Positions 31,073 to 42,997 of a stretch of DNA of 64,000 nucleotides are shown here, in pieces (position 1 is the stretch's first letter; every line of letters starts with the position of its first letter). The notes beneath the pieces are model-generated. The model had not been told where the DNA came from, searched no databases, and was given only the letters and a program-made list of their open reading frames with translations. Source of the DNA: Lactarius indigo (taxonomy: Eukaryota; Basidiomycota; Agaricomycetes; Russulales; Russulaceae); contig JAFKAC010000005.1 in assembly GCA_025766275.1 (NCBI GenBank), positions 682,001 to 746,000 of the forward strand, written 5' to 3'. A program made the position numbers and the translations under genes.

Positions 31073-34000
31073 TCACCTGTTGAGTCGTCTACTTCGGTGG
31101 TGTTTTCTGTGTGCATAAAAGACATCTGCATGAGCTGGTGGTAAAAATCTCTCGCCATAAGTCGTGTTGCTCTTAAAAACTGGAGCGGAACGTACCCTGT
31201 CCATAGGAAGAATATGTAGCACTTTACTTCCACTGATATCGAGTGGCGTTACCGCAACGTGAGAAATGATGCTCGAGGGTTCAATGATGATGGGTGGCGC
31301 GAGCTCGTTCTTGCACAAAAAACCACCGGCGAAACCAAATTGTCTATACATTTCGTCCAAGTTGCTGAGCTCTGGACTGAGTTGAAGAGGAGCATAGGGT
31401 TGCACACAGAGGTAGATAGATGGGGGGGGTTGACCTGGAGAAACGGGCACGTGGGAATGAAGAAAGATGTGTGTGACCTGGCCTGGCTGGGGTGTCTCGA
31501 ACTCGGGCTTGGGAGATCGGAAAAACACATGGCTATCACGTGCTCGACAGGTTGCTGTTGAGTATTGGACACCGCGGAGGGAGAACTTGTCCAGGAACTT
31601 TGCATTTCGAGATGGTACAGCAGTAGAAGAACTCTCTGTATCTATTTCCATGAGTACTGGACGCTTGCGATGTAAGAATTGGTTGAACACCGCCAGTACG
31701 GCATCGGGAAAGCTTGATTCGCGGAGACGGTTTCTATCATATGCAAAGTCTAGTGTTCGTTGTGTCAGATGTGCTGTGTCAATCATATGGGCTAAGCGGG
31801 TTCCGCAGACATCCTCGGCAAGGATATTCTTGTATGCTTCCACAAGGTCACCAACATGTGAGTGCACCTCACTGTTGTCTGTGAGTATTGCTTGTAGATT
31901 TGCCTCCCTTGTGGAGCTACGCATGAACATTAGCTCGATTTCGCCTAATAGGAGAGCAATAAATATGAGGTAGGTTAGAAATGAAATCAAGCTACAAACC
32001 TAGCTTCATGTTGTGATTTTTGCTTTGCATGGAGTGGATGTACCGCTCATAGAATGCGGCGCCATGTGTGTGCGCAGGCCCAAACCCCCTAAGGACATCC
32101 CCATAGTGTAGGGAAGCGTGATGGATGGGCTTCACCTTCGCGAGCTTATATAGTGACTTGAATGTCATCACGTAGCGAAAGATGTATTTCTTGTATAGTT
32201 CAATCTCTTCCCAAGAAATTGAGCATAGGTTTGCAATTTGAACGGCACGTACTAAATCCATAAAGTTCTCCAACTTGGCTTTCCGGTCATCAGGTACATC
32301 GTCTCCTCCCCAAAGTCGGATCAAAGTAATAGGGAGATGGATTGTGCAGATAACTCTCCAGTTGTTCGTGCTAAGTTTTCCCCGTGCCGCAGTTCCCCAA
32401 TTTGAAGGGGCTTTTGTAACCCAGGATGGAAGTTCAGTAAGAACCATGTCCGCCCAGATAGCTTCCATAACGTCCTTGCCCAGAAATGCACCATTATTAG
32501 GGGAAGTTCTTTGCTTCTGGGAAGGATTCTCTTGAAGATGGACGTTTGCTTCTACCTAACTCAAAATGAGGTGGAGCAACTAGAAGAAACGCACAGCACG
32601 CGCACCCAAGCTACAGCTGCGGCATATAATTCTTCTTTATTCCTAAGACCATTCAGCTTCTCGTAGGACATTTTGCAGTAGTCTTGGCAAACAAATTGAA
32701 GCACGATTTTTTTAGCACGCAACACAGTATTCCGGGCAGCATGACCAACGAGCTGTTCAATGCACTTTTCTATAGCCTTCTGCTCATCCTTTGAAGGAAC
32801 TCTGTCTTCGCTCAGAGAACAAGTTGACGCGACCTAGAAAAGGCTCAAGTCGTGTATATAATTCAGACATATAGGCACCGTACCGAATCATCGGTAGTAA
32901 CACTTCCCTCCCGGACACTTTGAGTTTCAACATCAGTCTCAGGGGCCAGGAAATCTTTAGAAGTGGCGCGCGGTGTTTTCTCGGTGGACGGGGATGTCGG
33001 TAGTTTGATCATTTCAAGCGGTGTAACCTGGCGCTGCATCCAAGACTGGTTCATCGTTTTCATTCGTTAAAGTGCATAAAACGCTCACCCATTCGGCAAT
33101 TGTCCCAGCTAATTGCCACTTGTTACCTGCACGACGCAAGTTATGGTCATTGCAGATATGCCAGAGGGTATCACGGGCGCAACCGTTTCCATTGAGCTGC
33201 TCACGAAGACGTTCGTACTGCTGAGTCGCGCGTATGGTGTCGTACCACTTCTTCATCTCAGAGTCCAAAGGTCTTGGAATTGTTTTAGTGTTCGAGGATG
33301 CTGTCCCATCACCGCCTAGAGCAGATGTGTCGATACCCCAGACTTGCCGACAATGATTCTGGAAAAGCCTGGCATCAAAAAGGTGCATAGGCTCAATAGC
33401 CATAAATTGAATAGGGTTCCAATAAGGCAAATCAAGGAGCGGGGACCACCTGAGACCATGGTTTTTGAAAAGGGTTTCTTGCTCGTGAAGACTTTCTGCG
33501 TCGCGCCATTGCTTTGCAATCTTGATGTGTTCAACGACGTCTCGTCGTGGCCAACTGTCTTTGTCTAGATTTTCAATGTCTTGTACCTTTAAGTTGCAGT
33601 GCGTGCAGAAGTAAGTCGCTGTTGGACTCGCAAACCCACCAGCCTGTCGTGCAGCCAGCATATCCGAGACGACAGGAACAAGTATTGCCCGAACTCGGCA
33701 ACCCTGCTTATGTCTTGCCGTTCGAGAATACAGGACGCCAGGGTCAAAGAACTCTAGTAAGACGTTGATAAGAAGTTTTAAACTATGGTTGACGTCAGAA
33801 AGCGAGGGCTTCCTGGGTCCAGGAATGATGCCAGCGAGAAACATATTTTCAGGACGGTATCGCAGGTGAGGGGGAAGATTAAGCATGATCAACCAAATAG
33901 CAGTGGATGAGACAGTTTGTTTAGCTTCTTTCATGTGAAATGGGTTAAAGCTATCCATCGAGAATGAAAAGGCTAGGCGCATCTCGTCCACTGGCCCAGG

Positions 34001-35129
34001 GAGAAAACGTTCACCTTTCTTGAGGAGAATCTTGCACAAGTGTCCCGCATCCCACATGTCCTCCATGTATTCTTTGCGAGGTCTCCGAAAGGCCTTGAAA
34101 ATGTTGTCTTTGATGGTGGGCCTGGAGAGTAGTTGCCCAACCCATTGTTTCAAATCTTGCACCTCATATTTGCATAGAGGAACAGTATACGACTTGGCAT
34201 TGATAATGACGGTATTAAATAAGGGTTCACCGCAGGTGGGGCCGGTGCGAACCCGACGGTGTGTACAGTGTATCGGGATGGAGACAACAAGCTGGGTATC
34301 TTCTGCCATTTCGCTGTCGGCCTTCTTCGGATGGTGAGGGTCGTTCAAAGAAACGGGCGAATTCCTCTTCCTTGTACCAGTAAGGGAGTATTCATAGAGA
34401 AAATAGCACGAAGGGCAGCAAACATAGCTCTGGGTGACAGGATCAAGGTCATACATTGTCAGGAGCTTTTGCGGGTCCATCGGTAGTTCGCGTGCCAAAG
34501 AACGAAGAGATGCCTGACTGTTCAAAATGCTCCTCATACCAGCAAGTAGGATGGCCACGCCGCGACGGGGAAGACAGTATAGAACATACATGGCCAAAGT
34601 CGTCACGTAGACAGCAAGAAGAGTCAGATTCTTAGGATGTCGCGTCACAAAATAGCTTTCTGGGTAATTGTCAGCGACAGTAACAAGCAGGGATATAGAC
34701 GTAACCTGTGTTAACTATAGCGTCCTTGATGCCTTGCTTGCTACGTTGGCCAGACCATTCGATTCCCTTTAACCTATTTATTCTGATCAATTCCTGGAGG
34801 ACACAATCTTCCGCACTTTCCTTTCTATCGGTGACATCGATTGATTTGAGCATATCCAGAATGTCGCAAAGGCGGGCTTCGTGCTCAAGATAAAGTTGAT
34901 TCTTTTGAGCCGATGTTAATGCGTACAGGCCGACATTGGGGTGCCTGATTTGCTTAAGATCTTCGTTCAGGTAAGGGCCACTCTTGAGAGGGTCATTGAC
35001 AAACTGCAAGGAGCCGATGTTGGGCATCCACTCAGAACGCGCAGAGAGCTCGGCATCTAGAAGGGGGAAAATCTCCATAGGCATAGGACCAGATATCGAC
35101 TCGAGAGGAAAGGAGATATAAGAGGGCAA
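31073..35129 (-). CDS. Tnp2-family (CACTA/EnSpm-type) transposase
   Basis: The gene reads from 35129 leftward with several short introns (for example GT...CAG at ~34,710-34,665, ~33,090-33,055 and ~31,990-31,935). The large exon (34,660-33,090) carries the Tnp2 hallmarks: LAMYVLYCLPRRGVAILLAG, VCCPSCYFLY, an Asp-containing FSMDSFNPF, the NLPPHLRYRPENMFLAGIIPGP block, SDMLAARQAGGF with a C-x2-H/C zinc motif (YFCTHC) and IEPMHLF. Downstream exons contain the WGTAARGKLSTNNWR segment, HTHGAAFYERY and a C-terminus ending HILPMDRV. All usual regions are visible except a clear N-terminal zinc segment, so it may be intact or nearly so. CACTA transposases cut at short TIRs; I could not find convincing CACTA/TAGTG ends. 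Confidence 0.85.
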
Positions 35130-35739
35130 ATACTTTCACGGAATAAGAGCGTCACGGACAAAGAACAATAGCTAGATTCTGGCAATCATTCCAGTCTAAT
35201 ATGAAAAATCAGATATCATCATTATCGAATTTGTCCGTTCGTTGAGAACGACGGCACATCACCATTGTAACCTACTTCTGGGTAGGGGGTCAGAATCCAT
35301 AGTGATACTTTTTAGGGCTAGCCTTACTGGCCTTACGTGACTACGTGAGCGGGCGCTCATGGCAATGATAGCCATCGTCGTTACACCCCTCGTCGGAAGC
35401 TCATGGCACAATTTTCATTGCCGGGGTATTGAGAACAATAAGAGATAAGAGAAGTATGTTATGTTATAAGACATTACAAGTCAAACACCTGTACTCACAT
35501 TACAACGTATGGTACCGCAGGACCAGGTCAATCACCGCAAACTCATCTATATCCGTCTCCACTCTCTCCGACCCTGTGACCATCGTTTGACTGACCTCAA
35601 ATTAGTTGGCCCTCGTGAAGCTGAACCAACCTTTGGTCCCATTGGCGGACACCGCGGTCCAATCCAATTGTGTCGCGGCCAAGAGGATTACTAGGCTGCA
35701 TGTGATAGAAAGAATCGAAACAAGTGTCTGTCAGGAACG
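35130..35739. other. Non-coding spacer containing a terminus-like motif
   Basis: No gene. 35,268-35,345 (TTCTGGG...GGGGTCAGAATCCATAGTGATACTTTTTAGGG, given in parts) resembles in order and spacing the ends of repeats A and B, followed likewise by a GCCTTAC...ACGTGAC stretch. It points rightward, like the left end of such an element. Confidence 0.45.
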
Positions 35740-37171
35740 TTAGTTACTGTGCAAGAAGGTCTGAGATGTCTGTCTGACATATCCGGTGAGATATGCCCGG
35801 CCTCGTCCAATCTCCCTTTGTGACTTCTGTTGTGCAGGCTTTTTCGAACCACTTTCCTGAATCCAATACCGAATCACCGATCCGGCAGCCTTCTCAGAGA
35901 CACCTGTAACAATTTGGCGAGCGTCTCCCGTACTGGAGTATGCCTGAGCGACGCACAGAATAAGTGATATGCGAGGGCATTTCTGTGTGGCAATGCATAC
36001 CAAGGCTTGCACAATATCTCCTGCTATTGGAAGAGCTCTCAATCTCAGCTTTTGCTCAAAAAAAACAAATAACTCACGGTTATGTCGAAGCCTCTCCCCA
36101 AGTGCCCACTCCGTTACAGTGGTGATATGAGCACATCCATCAGATGTGCCAGACAACACCACGCTGTTGCCATGAATGAAGGTGATGGGAAGGATGACAT
36201 TGTCGGGGATTGGATGAGTTGTGGTGTGCTGATAAGAAGCATCCATAAAGTGATTCGAATCTAAAGAATACCAATCGATGCCATCATAAAGATTGGTCAG
36301 TGCAAGGATCTTCTCATTGTGAGAGACAATAGAACAGCCTCTATATAATTGATAAGCAAGGTTGGCACTGAAGACAGTTGATTATACATTTTGCACGTGC
36401 GAGGGCGGATACGCCACTTGATTTCAAGGGTCTTCAAGTTCCATGCACTACCAATCATTGGTAAGATCGAACTTGACAAGCTAGCAGACGGACAAAGACT
36501 TACATCACACCATGATCCAGGTACGTTACCAATAACAGTTTACCACCATTTAAAAAGTGAAGGGAACGTGCCATAGGTTCTGGGAGTTCTCCATCTAGCT
36601 CTGGGAACTTGATGGGATCTGGAAGAAGACGGGTGCATTCCCAAGTAGCTGTAAATTATTTGGGTTACCACAGTTCCCTTGCAACCAAGAGACAGAACAC
36701 ACACCAATCGTTGCTTGCTTCACCAACTGAATGGCCTTTCCCGAGCCAATAGCTAGCCAGATGCCATTCTCCGCGATGCAATGAACGGGGCCAGGCACAC
36801 AGTTGATGGTATGATAGTATGGGTTTCCCTGTAAATGAGACGCTCAACAGAACATTCAACACTCGACTGGACCAAGTCCGGTGTCGGGAGACGCTCACAT
36901 TAGTTGAACCGTTGAGGCTTATTGTATGTACATCACCGGCTGCATCACCAGCGAGTAGTGTGTGGCCAAAACGAGAACGCCATAACAATATTGTCACTGG
37001 GGCTTTTACTTGAAACCGACGAACTTTGCGGCCACTACCATTCCCCAGGAAGACGATAATAAGGCCATCATCGGCTCCACTGGCAAAAAGCGCCCCATCA
37101 GGAGAAAATGCAAGCGCATTGATAGAGTCGTGATGTTTCTGAATGGTTTTCTTCAGCAAGTACTGACCCAT
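35740..37171 (-). CDS. WD40-repeat protein
   Basis: The ATG at 37171 is chosen because the WD40-like sequence starts right after it (HHDSINALAFSPDGALFASGADDGLIIVF region). At least four short introns interrupt the frame (first GTGAGC at ~36,898 to ACAG at ~36,830). Later exons read GPVHCIAENGIWLAIGSG, then a PDPIKFPELDGELPEPMARSL segment near 36,590-36,540, then IPDNVILPITFIHGNSVVLSG with SDGCAHI. This is a WD40 family frequent in Agaricomycete genomes; the repeats are divergent and the partner unknown. The C-terminus (around QESGSKKPAQQ) ends at 35740. It stands between the Tnp2 gene and repeat A. No lesion was seen, though exon borders were not all checked. Confidence 0.7.
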
Positions 37172-37452
37172 GTTATGAGATAGTAATAAGGATGGGATAG
37201 TTGGAAGCCACCCTTTCACCTCATTTAAATACATCAGGGTATGATACGGCAATCATGGACAATAGGCCTGTGTGTGTTTCCATTTAGGGTGTACAATGGG
37301 TGACTTCCCGTACGAATCTGGCGGACTAGAAAATTATTAAAACGGCTGTGACCGAAATGTGTAAGCAGGAAAACAAAACCCTGGAGAACGACGAATGACG
37401 CGTGTTAGAGGGATCAGGGGTACAAAAAAACAAAGACATCTCTTACAATAGA

Positions 37453-40245
37453 TGCACCGAATATCGGAAGTAGTCTTGAAAGCAAAGATCGTGCAAACTC
37501 GATCAAAAATATTGAACACGATTGAGTGGTCACTCGCGTATGGAAATTCGGCATTGCACTGCGCCGCCTCGGTTCCTGACATTCGTTAGAGCAAAGATTG
37601 TTGGAGACAAAGAAATGAATGTGACGCCTACGTGCTACGGGATCAGACGCATCAAGACCAGCCAGGGCGCCATTGGCCCAGCAACGCGTGGAGTGGTGTC
37701 AAAGCTTGCCTACGCGGCTCACCGACTGATAGAGCCCATTCATAAACGGCAGCAGGTTGGAGAAGCTCGATGGTCGCACCGCAGCGGCGGCGGAAGGGAA
37801 GGTACAGAGTAGCACTGGCCTCGGACCTAGAGACCTGTAGGTGCAACAAGGAGTTGCGTGGAAAGAGGAGAGGTCACGTAGACGATGTCAAGAAAAATGA
37901 GACGGATACTCACCTGCTGACCTCCATAAATGGAGTGAGGCATGCCTGTGATGGTCCGCGACAGAGACCAGGTGAAAGGTGAGCGTCAAGTAACGAGCAA
38001 CCTTCCACCAAAGCAACCAGACAGTGCGTCGAGGCCGCTGGCGATAGGCGCCGTACAAAGAGAGTGGTAAAGAAGATTGCGGACACCAAGAAAGGAAGGT
38101 CGGGGAAGCGCACACTCCCATTGAGGTAACCAGACGGTGCGGTAAAAACATACGAGGCCCGGGGACATCAAGGAGGCTTGAAGCTTGAAGAAGCGTGGTC
38201 ACGTGAGCATGACTTACCTTTTCCGGAAAAAGGCCGAGTCCACCGCACTACGCGTCATGCACGTTACCCACAAGTCATTCTTTCCCCCTACCCTTTTTCC
38301 CATGTTCTACCTCCCCACCTCCCTATTTCTTTGGTATCCACAGTGTCCAACACAATGTCTCCCCTCTTCCCGCACACCACCCCTCACGGGGTAACCTTGA
38401 CTCTTTGTCTGGTTGCCTTGGTGGGAGCGTTTGATGCCCCCCCCTTTCGACCTGGTTCCGATTTGGGCGCTCCTCTATCTGCAATGCACTTCTTGCTTGT
38501 GGGTTGGCTTCGAATGGTCGTCTGGTTGCCAAAACTTTACACAACGGAGGTATTTGCTGTCCTCCCCCATTCCCACCTTCAAGACCCATCTTTCCACATC
38601 TGCACGCCGTCCCTCACGGGCTGACTTGACTTGCTGTCGGTTGCTCGGTGGGTCCCTCCTTCTATCCTGACTTTCTCGCTAATGGCTGCTGTATCTGACT
38701 CCTCTATTGCTAGGCATTCGTCTCCCTTCAGGAAGTCTCAGAAAGAAATTCTCGGTCCTCCGCCGTCACTGCAGCTCGCAGCCCCAACCGTCGGTATGCC
38801 TTCGCCCGAAATTTAACCGTTTCCTTTCTCACGCATGCTTTGTCGTAAGGCGCGAGCAAGGAGTTTCGCTACATTTGTAGGTCTAGCCCTCTGTCCGGTA
38901 ACGTCCAGGTGAACGCTCTCATTACTTTTCTATACACTGCCTCTGACATCTCAGCTTAGTGACCCCGACCCCTCCCCTCCCGCGTGACCTCAAGGACGAT
39001 GGCAGGGGATTGTACATGTGATGGTGGGTGCGTATCCTTGAACGTACGGAGACAACTGTCGCAGCATATTTTGAGGTGGTCCGGCAGCCTTCGCGAGCGA
39101 CCTTGACGTGCCGTCTGGTTACCTCAATGGGAGTGTGTGCTTCCCCGACCTTCCTTTCTTGGTGTCCGCAATCTTCTTTACCACTCTCTTTGTACGGCGC
39201 CTATCGCCAGTGGCCTCGACGCACTGTCTGGTTGCTTTGGTGGAAGGTTGCTCGTTACTTGACACTCACCTTTCGCCTGGTCTCTGTCGCGGACCATCAC
39301 GGGCATGCCTCACTCCATTTATGGAGGTCAGCAGGTGAGTATCCATCTCATTTTTCTCGACATCATCTACGCGACCTCTCCTCTTTCCACGCAACTCCTT
39401 GTTGCACCTACAGGTCTCTAGGTCCAAGGCCAGTGCTACTCTGTACCTTCCCTTCTGCCGCCGCCGCGGTGCGACCATCGAGCTTCTCTGACCTGCTGCC
39501 GTTTATGAATGGGCTCTATCAGTCGGTGAGCCGCGTAGGCAAGCTTTGACACCACTCCGCGCGTTGCTGGGCCAATGGCGCCCTGGCCGGTCTTGATGCG
39601 TCTGATCCCGTAGCACGTAGGCGTCACATTCATTTCTTTGTCTCCAACAATCTTTGCTCTAACGAATGTCAGGAACCGAGGCGGCGCAGTGCAACGCCAA
39701 ATTTCCATACGCGAGTGACCACTCAATCGTGTTTGATATTTTTGATCGAGTTTGCACAATCTTTGCTTTCAAGACTACTTCCGACATTCGGTGCAGTGCG
39801 CGCTTCGCCTGGCTCGGATTGCCATCAAAACCCTAGCAACTGCAATCGCCTCACGTACACCCGACCCACAGGTCAGTCCCCGTAGATTTGGTGAACGTGC
39901 CTTGTGCTCAATGCGACCAAATAGTGCCGACGTCGTGCGTTTGTGACTCGAGTCTTTCGTGGTCACGTAAGCCCATCCCAAAACAGTATGACAATGGACT
40001 CTGACCTCCGACCAAGAAGTAACACTAACGATGTGTGGCTGTGCATGTTCAATTCGTACAGTTGTGACTCGAGTCGAGTTTTGCCAATGATATCTACCGT
40101 GGTCACTAGCGCCGCGACTCACCCGTCACAGTAAGGCTTACCCAAAATAGTATAACAATGGACCCTGACCTCTCGATCTTGAAGCAGGTGACAACGATGA
40201 CGCGATGTTGTGATAGCCGCCCAGAATTGTACTACAATGGACCCT
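37453..40245 (-). mobile_element. Repeat copy A: long-TIR element, left end truncated
   Basis: A is the reverse complement of copy B. The right arm runs 39,111-40,245; the left arm (37,453-38,137) lacks the outer ~440 bp. The ~970-bp middle holds several direct copies of a GTCTGGTTGC-type motif. The three outer motifs of the right end are at 39,977-40,006, 40,141-40,170 and 40,219-40,245. The many frames on both strands are not supported as genes, because the arms read open in opposing frames through both copies. No transposase is encoded, so it is probably non-autonomous. Confidence 0.82.
39111..40245 (-). repeat. Right terminal inverted repeat of copy A
   Basis: It matches 52,021-53,155 (same orientation) and the reverse complement of 49,931-51,047. 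It ends in three spaced copies of GGGTCCATTGT-N-TAC-type sequence (read on the minus strand). Confidence 0.85.
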
Positions 40246-40636
40246 AATTTCTAACAGAGAGTCGGTCAATGATGTTGTGATATGTGCGAGTACGCGAACC
40301 TAGAGTAGAGCTTATTCAATTACCACGTCGCGATTTGGATTCCGAGTTTCGCACACTGCACACGATTTACAATGCAATATTATCATTCTAGACTTGGTGA
40401 GCGTGGTATTTAAGATCCATCTCTGAAAGATCTATCTCTGGACTTTGCACTTTCCCACTTGTCGGTCTAACTGGTGGCATATTGGTGACCCAGCGATTGC
40501 GAGTGGTTTGGTGCTAATCACACTGATCTTCCTTAAAACTTCGCAGTGGGTCATGTTACCGTCTTCAATTTTTTCACCTGCTCATGCATGTCCACTCTGT
40601 TTAGTGTCCGAATCACGTAACTACCGTCAATATCCC
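40246..40636. other. Spacer between repeat A and the next gene
   Basis: No gene is seen. It would contain the promoter of the gene starting at 40,637. Confidence 0.4.
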
Positions 40637-42997
40637 ATGAACAGTGGCCACCATCACAACGATGATACAAGCGCACATGACCAAACCATGATGGAGGGTA
40701 CACTGGCTGATGACGAAGGAGAAAACATCAGCCTAGATGGTGAGTGTCGAAACCATATATTGTTGTAAAGTTCTCAGGATGTGCACGCAGAGGGTTCCAG
40801 CGTCACAACATCTCTGAGGTGTGCAAAGCGACGCGGTTCCCAATCTAGCGACCGTAATGCCCCGCGCTCGTTGTCATACTGAGTGTGTTTGTTGATGCAC
40901 CTATCTTCGCCACAGACTTGAGGCCAATCGAAGAACATGACAGAACACGTAAGTTCTATACTTCCCCTGTCGCATGGGTACGATTTTCACATCCTCCAAG
41001 CCCGAATGAGGAAGCACCAGTGCTCAGATACCCCTGGAAGAACCAGCCTCGGTGAGAAGCAGAAAAAGGTGCGCCGTGATTTTTTTTTGCCTTACGCAAT
41101 GGCTTTTTGAAGGGAAATCTTAACTAACCATTTGATGAGATCCTGACCACTCCACGAGCGGTACTGATTAACTGGCATCCAGGCAGAGGATGGGCAGCTC
41201 TTAGTTCTCATGCGAGTTCGAGCAGTCAAGATGAGTGCTGTTCCCAGGAGGAAAGTGCAACTACTTTACATGCAGTATCGACATGGTCCTCAGCCTTCCC
41301 TTTCATACAGGCAACTATTCATACAGCATCCAAAGGAAAGCAGAAGGATGTTAACGACCAAAGCTCAGTCAAAGTAGAGCAGCTCTTGCCACCAGTCGAG
41401 CCTGTTCATGATCCCCGAAACTTTTACGCTTCTGACTCCCCAATGATCAAAGACCCTGACTCGGATGAGGAACTATACAAATCAGCTGAAGAAGACGTGG
41501 AAAATATTAAGTTAGACGGTCAGGGTGATGGCAAAGCCAATGAAAGTAATTCAGGGTCAAATGTGTGTTCCTTTTCTTTGTCGCGTTTACCGTTGCTAAC
41601 AGGTCCGGAGCAGCGTCGATCCCCTGGGCCATCCCAGCAGTTATCTTCACGCTCTGCCCCCCTTTCCCATCTTCCATCGTCGCGGGTGTCACACCTGCCG
41701 CTCCGGGTTTCCTTGGCACTTCCTCAAAATTCAGATAGAGCAGACCATTGCCAGGGTGAACTCGGTGGCTACTCAGTATGCGGATGATGCCTGACAGGTC
41801 TTTTTGTTTGAGTTGTGCACACTCTTCTCAGGGGACCAATGACGTCCAACAGGGAAGCCAAGCATACATCATTGATTTACTCAAACGGATTGCCAGGAAC
41901 ACTGACCCTACTTGTGGTACTGGGAGTCGTGGAGATCGGAAGGTGCACGGCAGGCGTGGGAGGAGCCCTGTGCGTCGTACAGCCGAAGACAATGCTCTGG
42001 CTGTCAGTTCTTGAGTCCTTATCTCAATTTGTCTAATGGACTGACTTGATTTCCCTGCAACCAGAAATTGGTTCGAGTTGAACTTTCTTTACTCTTAAAA
42101 GACAATCCACCTTATGGTTGCACCCCCTCACCTTCTCGGCTTTCCACATTCATGTCTGCATGGGAGAGCAGTGGCCATGGCGCAACAGCCTGTGAAACTA
42201 CAACCGCAGACTTTATGGTCGACATAGCAGGCGATCCGAAATCACCATGGAATGTTTCTGCGGGTCGGGCTTTCACTGATTATTTTATTGAGAAGACCGG
42301 ACGTGATGATACGCCAGAAATGAGAAGGGCAGTAGAGAAGGCCTTCGATACCAGGATCAGGAGCTTGAAATCATGTTGGAAAAGAGACAAGCTTCCACAG
42401 GCAGCAAAAGTTGCAGAGCGATCTAAACATAGCCGGAGGCAGTGCAAATACCAAGTAAGTTTTTGTATTTCTAACCCAGGAATGAGCTTATCTGTGCTGC
42501 AGTTATTCCAACGTCGCCGTGAGATCACCAAGCTTTATGATCCACTGAAAAGGCATCTCGGCGTCTTGGATGTGTTGGGAGTGGATGGTATGTCCTCGGA
42601 TGAATCTTCCTTTGATCCTCACACGAGTCAAACAACGTACACTGTCATCAAGCCAGGCTGGCGACATCCTGACCTGCACCATTGGCTCAAAGTTTTCGAT
42701 GAATTGCACCACCGAAATCGTGCTAATGGCTGCATTCTTGACAAACGGGGCATGTTTACTCACATCCGCGCAGGCTCCCAGAAGATTCGTCAAACAAGCC
42801 GTGCCCCTCCAAATCTCCCACTCAATGCATATGACCCCGGGTGGCTCAAAAGCAGGGAGGGCCTTTATGTGAAACACGAGTTGCATCCCATCAAAGATCC
42901 ATACATTTTCAATCACCCTTCTGATGTCATCGCGTTTGTTTTCCTATACTATTTTCGAGGTGGTTTTCTCATCTTGATCACTTATATAGACTCTTGA
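40637..42997 (+). CDS. Agaricomycete protein of unknown function (DGMSSDE-type C-terminal domain)
   Basis: The ATG at 40,637 begins an acidic exon (NSGHHHNDDTS) spliced at GTGAGT (40,741). Middle exons are acidic and low-complexity (EPVHDPRNFYASDSP). The C-terminal half (from ~41,840) reads YIIDLLKRIARN, then ELSLLLKDNPPYG, a helical region with RRAVEKAFDTRIRSLK, and after an intron a conserved block RRREITKLYD ... LGVDGMSSDES ... KPGWRHPDLHHWLKVFDELH ... NAYDPGWL. I associate this block with a family expanded in Agaricomycetes, with no known function. One upstream exon (around 41,600-41,760) can be read in two frames, so the model is approximate. It lies between repeats A and B with the kinase-like gene. 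Confidence 0.6.
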
